Shown here piece after piece: positions 58,578 through 64,000 of a stretch of DNA of 64,000 bases; the first letter of the stretch is position 1; every line of letters begins with the position of its first letter. Location: positions 1 through 64,000 of the forward strand of contig CAYTGR010000020.1 in the NCBI GenBank assembly GCA_964437445.1, in the 5' to 3' direction. The notes below the pieces were generated by a model. It saw only the letters and a list, made by a program, of their open reading frames with translations. It was not told the DNA's origin and made no database searches. Made by a program: the position numbers and the translations under genes. The DNA comes from CAYTGR01 sp964437445. Lineage in GTDB: Bacteria; Chloroflexota; Anaerolineae; B4-G1; SLSP01.

Positions 58578-59423
58578 TTACCCTTTGACGCCGCCGACCG
58601 TCAAGCCGGATTCAAAGAAGCGCTGCGCCATCAGGAAGACGATCAGGGTGGGAATGATGACGACGGCCGCGCCGGCGGCGAAATAGCCCCAGGGGATGCT
58701 GACACTGTTCGCCAGCCGGTACAGGGCGGGGACGGCCAGTTTCATGGAATCGGGCGCCGGCACTAACACCGCCGCAAAGACGAAGTCGCCCCAACCGCTC
58801 AGGAACGAGAGGAGCGCGGTCACGGCTAAGGCCGGGCGGGCCAGCGGCAGCGCGACGAAAGCAAACGCCTGGACCGGCCCGCAGCCGTCTAACATGGCGG
58901 CTTCTTCCAGGTCAATGGGGATGGTGTCAAAGTACCCTTTGAGATTCCAGGTGCAGAAGACCAGGGAGCCGGTGGTGTAGGCCAGCACCAGGCCGATGTG
59001 CTTGCCGTACAGCCCGACCGCGGTCAGGACCTGGGCGATGGCTACCAGCGAGAGGATCCCGGGGAAGGTTTGAATTGCCAGCAGGAAGATGAGGAAAAAC
59101 TCACGCCCCTTGAAGCGGAAACGGGAGACCGCAAAAGCGCTGAACGTGGCAACGACCAGCGAAGCGATGGTGGTCAGGCTGGCCACGTAAAGGCTGTTTT
59201 TCAACCAGGTCAGGAAGGGTTGTTCAAACAGCATGATCCGGTAGTTTTCAAATGTCCACTCGGTCGGGATAAACATCCCCAACAGGTTCATGGTATAGAG
59301 GCGGTTGCCCATCCGGCCTGAAGCCAGGAGGGCGAACCAGATGGGATAGAAAGCAAAAATGGACGCCAGGATCAGAATGGTATACTGCAAAACACGGGTA
59401 GCGGTCTTCGGTTTGCGGTTCAT
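58578..59423 (-). CDS. Malto-oligosaccharide-type ABC transporter permease (MalG type)
   Basis: The 281-residue protein has six membrane helices and the EAA loop (EEAAMLDGCGPVQAFAFVALPL) that contacts the ATPase. ATG 59423 has AAAGGAGCG upstream and overlaps the MalF-type stop by 4 bases (ATGA). An earlier in-frame start at 59465 lies inside the preceding gene and is unlikely. The transporter ATPase is not encoded here; a shared one from elsewhere is probable. Confidence 0.9.
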   Translation of the reverse strand: MNRKPKTATRVLQYTILILASIFAFYPIWFALLASGRMGNRLYTMNLLGMFIPTEWTFENYRIMLFEQPFLTWLKNSLYVASLTTIASLVVATFSAFAVSRFRFKGREFFLIFLLAIQTFPGILSLVAIAQVLTAVGLYGKHIGLVLAYTTGSLVFCTWNLKGYFDTIPIDLEEAAMLDGCGPVQAFAFVALPLARPALAVTALLSFLSGWGDFVFAAVLVPAPDSMKLAVPALYRLANSVSIPWGYFAAGAAVVIIPTLIVFLMAQRFFESGLTVGGVKG

Positions 59424-60640
59424 TCGTACGCTCCTTTGGTAATGCGGGTGAAGCGCAGGCTCCACAGCGTCACCGCGAACAGCATGATGAAAATGATCAC
59501 GGCGAAGGCCGTCGCATTACCGTAGTTCTGGAGTTGGAAGATTTGCCGGTAAGCATAGACCATGACGAACTCGGTCGCCCCGGGGCGGTTGGCCGCCGTC
59601 GGCGGGCCGCCGCCGGTGATGGCGAAGGCCGTGCCGAACATCTGGAAGGCGGAGATGGAGGTCAGCACGGTGGCGGGCAGCACTGCCGGGCGGATCAGCG
59701 GCAGGGTGATGGACATGAGCTGCTGCCACCACGAGGCGCCGTCAATCTCGGCGGCTTCGTACATATCCACCGGAATGGATTGGAGCGCCCCCAGGATGGC
59801 TACCATGAAGAAGGGATAGGAGAAATAGATATCTGCCAACAAAATGGCGGCAAAAGCCGAAATTGGATTGTTCAGCCAGATGGGCCCCTTAATGTTGAAC
59901 AGGGCCAGCAGCAGCTGGTTGATGACTCCTTGCTCACGGAAAATGAATTGCCAGACCAATGCGACCAGGATGGCCACCGACGAGGCTGCCCACGGCAGGA
60001 AAAGCACGACCCGGAAGAACGTTTTGCCGGGCAGGTAAGGGGAGTTCAAAATCAACGCCAGGATCAATCCGACCACAAAGGTGATGGGCACCCGCAAGAC
60101 TACAAACACAATCGTGCGGAAAACCACAAACAGGAAATCACCGGTCTCCATCAGGGTACTGAAGGCGCTGGTAAACTTGAGCACTACCGCCAGCAGCACG
60201 GTCAGGGCGATCCCGCCCAACCAGACTACGCCTGATGAGACCGGTCGCGTGACTTGTTTGTTGAAACGAGTGTTCAGGCGGCCGGCGACGATGAGTGGTG
60301 CCAGCACCAGCAGTATTTTCAGGAGCGCCAGCATACTCGCCCCGGTAAACATTTTCCCGATCAGCGTGCTATAGTTCTTTAAGAGCGGTTCCTGCAGCCG
60401 ATAGGGTTCCCCTAATCCTTTCGGTGCGTTCTCGCGGAACATCGGCCAGCACAAGGGATCCAGCACACCATTCAGGCCAGCGCCGCAATCTGGATTGGGG
60501 TGGAATTTGTTGCGGTTGGTAAAAGAGATGTAGGTGTTCAGGAAAATAGGGTAAACGTTGAAAATTAAGATACCGATCAGGGTGGGGAGGATAAAAAGCA
60601 GTACGACGAGGGTTTTACGACGACCTGACCATCCAGTCAT
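59420..60640 (-). CDS. Malto-oligosaccharide-type ABC transporter permease (MalF type)
   Basis: The 406-residue protein has the large outer loop between early helices typical of MalF and the EAA loop (YEAAEIDGASWWQQLMSITL). Its N-terminus GWSGRRKTLVVLLFILPTLIG is a normal first helix. It precedes the MalG-type gene with a 4-base overlap and forms the channel with it. Both lie downstream of the binding-protein terminator and so are expected at lower levels. Confidence 0.9.
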   Translation of the reverse strand: MTGWSGRRKTLVVLLFILPTLIGILIFNVYPIFLNTYISFTNRNKFHPNPDCGAGLNGVLDPLCWPMFRENAPKGLGEPYRLQEPLLKNYSTLIGKMFTGASMLALLKILLVLAPLIVAGRLNTRFNKQVTRPVSSGVVWLGGIALTVLLAVVLKFTSAFSTLMETGDFLFVVFRTIVFVVLRVPITFVVGLILALILNSPYLPGKTFFRVVLFLPWAASSVAILVALVWQFIFREQGVINQLLLALFNIKGPIWLNNPISAFAAILLADIYFSYPFFMVAILGALQSIPVDMYEAAEIDGASWWQQLMSITLPLIRPAVLPATVLTSISAFQMFGTAFAITGGGPPTAANRPGATEFVMVYAYRQIFQLQNYGNATAFAVIIFIMLFAVTLWSLRFTRITKGAYE

Positions 60641-60693
60641 AGCGGTAACCTCCGTGACGCTGACTGAAACGTTTTACGACGCATTTGAAAGAA

Positions 60694-60722
60694 AAAGGGA
60701 GAGCCGGGGTGGCTCTCCCTTT
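60694..60722 (-). terminator. Terminator/attenuator after the sugar-binding protein
   Basis: On the minus strand AAAGGGAGAGCC and GGCTCTCCCTTT form a perfect 12-bp stem with a five-base loop followed by TTCTTTC. It lies between the binding-protein gene and the permease genes, allowing excess binding protein. Confidence 0.85.
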
Positions 60723-60736
60723 ACAACAGCACCCGA

Positions 60737-62101
60737 TTACTTCATCCCGGCGATGGCTTCTTCGGCGGCTTTCTGGGCGCCTTCCATGGCCTCTTGCGGG
60801 GTCTGGGCGCCGGTCCAGACGGCCTGGCTGGCCTTGCCCACGGGATCCCACTGCGCCGAGGAGTAGGGCGACGGCGACATCGGGATGCCCAGGTTCAGCG
60901 ACTTGCCAAAGCCGACCACTGCCGCCAGCTTGGCGACCTCGGGGTCCTGCAGCGCGGCCGTAGCGGCCGGGATGGTCTTGTTGACCAGCGCGAGTTTCTT
61001 CTGAACTTCGGCACCGGTGAAGTATTTCATGATGTCCAGCACCAGTTCAGTATTGTCGCGATCCACGGCGTTCTTGGTCATCATCAGGGTCTTGATGCCG
61101 ACGAAGGGCTTGCCCATCGGCAGAATCCCGTAGTTGATGCCACTTTCCTCAATGCCGGCGATGGCCCAGGGGCCGGTCCACCACATGCCAACCTTCTTTT
61201 CCTTCAGGTTGGCAAAGCAGATGTCGTAGCTGTTCTCGCTCAGCGAGAAGGCCTTGAACTTGAGCAGCCACTCCGCCGCCTTGATCATCTCGGGGGTATT
61301 CAGGTAGGCCTTGCCGTTCTCGTCAATGTAGGAGGGCACGCCAAACCCGAAGTAGATGGGGGCCATGTGGTAGGCATCGTTGCCGCCGAAGGCCTGGTTG
61401 CAGACCAGCACCGCGCCGGTGTCCTTCTGGAAGGCCTCGGCCTTGGCCAGCAGGTCGTCAAAGTTCATCGGATCGGTGGGCAGATACTTGTCGGTCACCA
61501 GGTCTTTGTTGTAGACCAGGGCAATACCTTCCTGGGTCTCGGGCAGCGCCCAAATCTTGTCCTTCCACATGACACCCGCGACGCCCGCCGGCTCGTAGGT
61601 GCTGGCCAGGAAGTCCTTGGTGATGCCGAACTCGTCCAGCGCCACGATGTTGCCCTGGAGGGCCTGCTCCCCGATTTTGTCATTGGCCCAGCCGATGATG
61701 TCGGGGCCTTCGCCCGCCGGGATGGCGACGTTCAACGCATTGGCAACGTCCTCGGGCTTGGAAAGATCAATCGTCACGCCGGGGTGCGCTGCTTCATAGT
61801 CCTTGAAGGCCTGGGTGATGGCCTCCAGGTACTTGCCGTCCCACTGATGCCAGATCGTGATGGTCACTGCTTTGGGGGCTTCGGTGGTGGCTAGGGCTTC
61901 GGTGGTGGCTGGGGCTTCAGTTGTAGCGGGGGCTTCGGTGGTGGCTAGGGCTTCGGTGGTGGCTGGGGCTTCAGTTGTAGCGGGGGCTTCGGTGGTGACC
62001 GGGGCCTCGGTCGGAGCCGCAGTGGGGGTGGAACCACAGGCTACCAGCACCATGCTGGCCAGTACTACCAGCGACATCAATGCAAACCAGCGATTCTTCA
62101 T
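60737..62101 (-). CDS. Sugar ABC transporter substrate-binding lipoprotein (maltose/trehalose type)
   Basis: The 454-residue protein has a lipoprotein signal (LVVLASMVLVACGS; lipidated Cys about 22), a repetitive TTEAPA linker and a family-1 binding domain with VTITIWHQWDGKYLEAI, GPDIIGWANDKIGE and the hinge MGMWWTGPWAI... type motif (KKVGMWWTGPWA). It should capture maltodextrins outside the membrane. A GGAGGAGAAGT precedes ATG 62101. It is the first gene of the operon and has a good promoter at 62178. Confidence 0.9.
   Translation of the reverse strand: MKNRWFALMSLVVLASMVLVACGSTPTAAPTEAPVTTEAPATTEAPATTEALATTEAPATTEAPATTEALATTEAPKAVTITIWHQWDGKYLEAITQAFKDYEAAHPGVTIDLSKPEDVANALNVAIPAGEGPDIIGWANDKIGEQALQGNIVALDEFGITKDFLASTYEPAGVAGVMWKDKIWALPETQEGIALVYNKDLVTDKYLPTDPMNFDDLLAKAEAFQKDTGAVLVCNQAFGGNDAYHMAPIYFGFGVPSYIDENGKAYLNTPEMIKAAEWLLKFKAFSLSENSYDICFANLKEKKVGMWWTGPWAIAGIEESGINYGILPMGKPFVGIKTLMMTKNAVDRDNTELVLDIMKYFTGAEVQKKLALVNKTIPAATAALQDPEVAKLAAVVGFGKSLNLGIPMSPSPYSSAQWDPVGKASQAVWTGAQTPQEAMEGAQKAAEEAIAGMK
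61876..62009 (-). repeat. 18-bp/54-bp tandem repeat encoding the lipoprotein linker
   Basis: About seven 18-base units (six residues each, TTEAPA or TTEALA) are grouped as two 54-base higher-order repeats of three slightly different units. It encodes the flexible linker between the lipid anchor and the binding domain and may vary in length between strains. Confidence 0.88.
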
Positions 62102-62147
62102 ACTTCTCCTCCTTGCAAAATTAGTTTAATAGGGTACTCATCTGTGT

Positions 62148-62177
62148 GGTTCTGGCTGGTACACAGAACCTGGTTCT
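62148..62177. promoter_or_regulatory. Palindromic operator-like half-sites at the start of the maltodextrin transcript
   Basis: Three GGTTCT-type half-sites (62148, and the pair AGAACC-T-GGTTCT at 62165-62177) lie immediately downstream of the -10 element on the minus strand. The pair is a perfect 13-base palindrome. A repressor bound here would block transcription start. Confidence 0.45.
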
Positions 62178-62206
62178 ATCTTATCATCATCCGCAAAGCT
62201 TGTCAA
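62178..62206 (-). promoter_or_regulatory. Sigma-70 type promoter of the maltodextrin operon
   Basis: On the minus strand TTGACA and TAAGAT are separated by 17 bases. The -35 lies in a small palindrome, TTGTC-AATATG-GACAA (62200-62215). Confidence 0.65.
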
Positions 62207-62332
62207 TATGGACAACTGATCAATAAAGAGTCTTTGCATCTCAATTGCCAGGCGAAACGCCATAACATTTGTGGCGCTTCTGGAAAGCTGCTGTAGAATC
62301 GCGGTTGCATACTTGTCGTTGGGGGATATAGG

Positions 62333-63628
62333 ATGAAGAGTCATCGCAAAACTGTTTGGTTGGTGGCGGCCATCGGCGGCGGCCTGGTCGTGCTGTTCAG
62401 CCTGTCCTGTTTTCCGCTGGCCTGGTTGACCACGCTCAGCGCACCATGGCAAAACTCTACCGGCACCGTGGTGGCCGGCGCGGGATTAATTCTGCTGGGA
62501 CTGGCAACAGCACTGACGATTGCGGGCATCACCGGCTGGCGCGGCACGCCGGCGCGCCCTTTCTATCCGCGCGGCCGTTGGGTGATTGCGGCGGGAGTGC
62601 TGGTGGTCGTCCTGACGCTGGTCGCGCTCGTGATTCCGGGGACCTGGCAGTTCCAGCCCTTTTTCGCTCTGTTTCACGTTGGGCTGATTGCCCTGCCGAC
62701 CTTTTTGCTCCTGGCGCTGGCCACCTTAGTGGCCGGACGGGAGGCAGCCCCGACTCTGCGCCAGGTGGCAGTGGCGCTGAGTGGGGGAGCGTTGAGCACC
62801 GGCGTGGCCTTTGTGCTGGAAATGTTCGGACTTGTGATCTGCTTGGTGCTGGTAACGCTGGGGGCCTCCTTGTTACCGTCCGGCCAGGCGGAGCTGGCCC
62901 GGCTCTCGGCCCAGCTGGAGGGTTGGATGCAGGCCGGTCCGCAGGGCGTCAGCGCCGACGAGCTGGTCTCGGTGCTGGCCTCGCCGCTGGTATTGGTCCT
63001 GGCGACGCTGCTTTTAGCGATCATTACTCCTCTGGTGGAAGAGCTCTGTAAAGGGTTGATGATCGGGTTGCTGGGGTGGGGGGAGCGGCCTTCATTGCCT
63101 CGTGCTTTCCTGTGGGGGGCCACGACCGGTATCGGCTTCGCGCTCCTGGAGGGGTTGACCAACGGAGCGTTGGGCCTGGGCGAGGTGGCCGGTTGGATCG
63201 GCGGCATCGGCTCGCGGGTGGTGGCCTCGGCCATGCACGCTCTGGTCAGCGGGCTGGTCGGATTGGGCTGGGGGCTCTTCTGGCAGCGCAAGCGGTGGGG
63301 GCTACCGTTGCTGTACCTGGGAGCGGTGGCGTTCCACAGTTTGTGGAATTTGTGCGTGGTGGGGATGTTGGCCGGTAGTGGACAGGCGCTCCAGGGGGCG
63401 CCGGCCGGTGGTCTGCTGAGCGTGGCCAGCGGCGGATTGTTGGTGGTGCTCGCTCTGAGCGCGCCGGTCGCGCTGATCGGCCTGCCGCTGCTGTTCCGTC
63501 CTGGCCGGTCGCCGCGGGCTGAATTACCCGCAGACGACGGGCCGGTGCCGGCCTCTGGAACGGCAGCGGCCAACGCTGTCCTGACCACGGAGGACGGCCC
63601 AACCGCCGAGCCGCAGCCCGTAGCTTGA
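62333..63628 (+). CDS. PrsW-like intramembrane protease family protein
   Basis: The 431-residue protein has about eight membrane helices and the PrsW-type motifs TPLVEELCKG (first Glu pair), FALLEG (second Glu) and AMHALVSGLVG (first His) plus AVAFHSLWN (second His), in the expected order over about 230-345. Such proteases cut membrane-bound anti-sigma factors or related targets. A proline-rich tail ends the protein. ATG 62333 has GGGGGATATAGG upstream. It lies divergent to the maltodextrin operon. Its target is not known. Confidence 0.78.
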   Translation: MKSHRKTVWLVAAIGGGLVVLFSLSCFPLAWLTTLSAPWQNSTGTVVAGAGLILLGLATALTIAGITGWRGTPARPFYPRGRWVIAAGVLVVVLTLVALVIPGTWQFQPFFALFHVGLIALPTFLLLALATLVAGREAAPTLRQVAVALSGGALSTGVAFVLEMFGLVICLVLVTLGASLLPSGQAELARLSAQLEGWMQAGPQGVSADELVSVLASPLVLVLATLLLAIITPLVEELCKGLMIGLLGWGERPSLPRAFLWGATTGIGFALLEGLTNGALGLGEVAGWIGGIGSRVVASAMHALVSGLVGLGWGLFWQRKRWGLPLLYLGAVAFHSLWNLCVVGMLAGSGQALQGAPAGGLLSVASGGLLVVLALSAPVALIGLPLLFRPGRSPRAELPADDGPVPASGTAAANAVLTTEDGPTAEPQPVA

Positions 63629-63701
63629 GTGCTCAGGACAAAAGCCGCTGAGTTAAGAAGGCTGGCCGGCTTGCCGTCCACGAATACACGAATTTACCGT
63701 C

Positions 63702-64000
63702 CTACTGCGGGATGAGCCCTCCAACCGGGACTGTTGGGCTTTGGCTGGCGACGACCACTGCCCCGGTGCTCTGAGGCTGGACCACGGCGATCCAGGGGGC
63801 CGGCGAGGCCCGTACCAGGGCCGCCCAGAGCCAGAGTGGCAGCTTGCCGCTGAGGATGACGCCGCCCGGCGGGCAGGGGGGATAGGAGAGCGGGGTAAGT
63901 TCGTCCGGATCCAGGTATGCTTCCGGCAGGTAGAATTCCAGATAGGTAGTGCCGGCCAGCGGCCGGATCGTCACGGTCAACGGGCCGTCAGCCGGTAAGG
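63702..64000 (-). CDS. Csx3-like protein, C-terminal part (start outside the window)
   Basis: The frame is open from the right edge to a TAG at 63702-63704, giving about 99 residues. GGVILSGKLPLWLWAALVRA and PWIAVVQPQSTGAVVVAS reproduce the Csx3/Crn3 pattern (GVILSGRLPxWL...WVAVYDPRLGGAVVVASH). Csx3 proteins belong to type III CRISPR loci and degrade cyclic tetra-adenylate in studied cases. Here the DPR and SH positions I associate with activity read QPQ and SQ, so this copy may bind but not cut. No cas genes or repeat array are in the window; the neighbours to the right are needed. Confidence 0.7.
   Translation of the reverse strand, partial: LPADGPLTVTIRPLAGTTYLEFYLPEAYLDPDELTPLSYPPCPPGGVILSGKLPLWLWAALVRASPAPWIAVVQPQSTGAVVVASQSPTVPVGGLIPQ

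Noticed and set aside
61857..62129. Plus-strand open frame of repeated VASVVAG codons
   Set aside because: It is the reverse complement of the lipoprotein linker repeat and lacks a ribosome site.
1..64000. tRNA, rRNA, integrase, transposase and attachment sites
   Set aside because: I looked for cloverleaf patterns, conserved rRNA stretches and typical integrase or transposase motifs and saw none that could be supported.

Overview
The window looks like a chromosomal scaffold of an uncultivated Chloroflexota bacterium, probably of the Anaerolineae or a related class. The evidence is indirect: high GC, many zinc-ribbon Ser/Thr kinases, Pro/Thr (PTPTPT) linkers in exported proteins, secreted proteins with YFPETGH...FGYP repeats, lipoprotein binding proteins with TTEAP linkers, and an SsnA-type aminohydrolase. 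No rRNA, tRNA, CRISPR array or insertion sequence was recognised. Two 100-N gaps (22277-22376 and 42779-42878) are each flanked by the same 55 bases on both sides, so they are unmerged contig overlaps; removing 155 bases at each restores an intact gene.

Region 1 (1-27114) is a large, almost entirely plus-strand signalling island. It holds six membrane-anchored Ser/Thr protein kinases with different C-terminal output or sensor parts, a zinc-ribbon/pseudokinase/PP2C phosphatase fusion, a von Willebrand A protein, a DA1-like zinc metallopeptidase, LysM proteins including an HExxH peptidase, zinc-ribbon membrane proteins, and a zinc-ribbon HerA-like ATPase followed by a tiny gene and a possible nuclease. 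Kinase, PP2C phosphatase and vWA protein in close linkage recall the TerY-P type triads. The HerA plus nuclease-like pair recalls ATPase-nuclease defence pairs. The combination is the best candidate here for an undescribed system. Dispersed palindromic repeats sit in several of its gaps.

Region 2 (27161-38241) carries ssnA, trmD, an ECF sigma factor with an overlapping putative anti-sigma gene, a degenerate oligopeptide-type ATPase, and an oligopeptide/dipeptide ABC system. The binding protein has its own promoter and terminator; the BCDF-type permease and ATPase genes follow after a repeat-rich gap.

Region 3 (38373-53000) holds two-component genes (a hybrid kinase and two response regulators), a small transcription unit of 57 codons or a small RNA, and a secreted repeat protein. 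It continues with glucose-6-phosphate isomerase, rubredoxin, ribose-phosphate pyrophosphokinase, a GAF/PAS histidine kinase, a small conserved-looking protein, and an adenylate cyclase/NTPase/TPR regulator.

Region 4 (53214-64000) has a divisome-like FtsB/DivIC protein with an inositol-monophosphatase-family enzyme. A minus-strand malto-oligosaccharide operon follows (binding protein, two permeases, GH13 amylase, GT-C glycosyltransferase fused to a propeller), then a divergent PrsW-like membrane protease. At the right edge is the C-terminal part of a Csx3-like protein, suggesting that type III CRISPR or cyclic-oligoadenylate genes may lie just outside the window.
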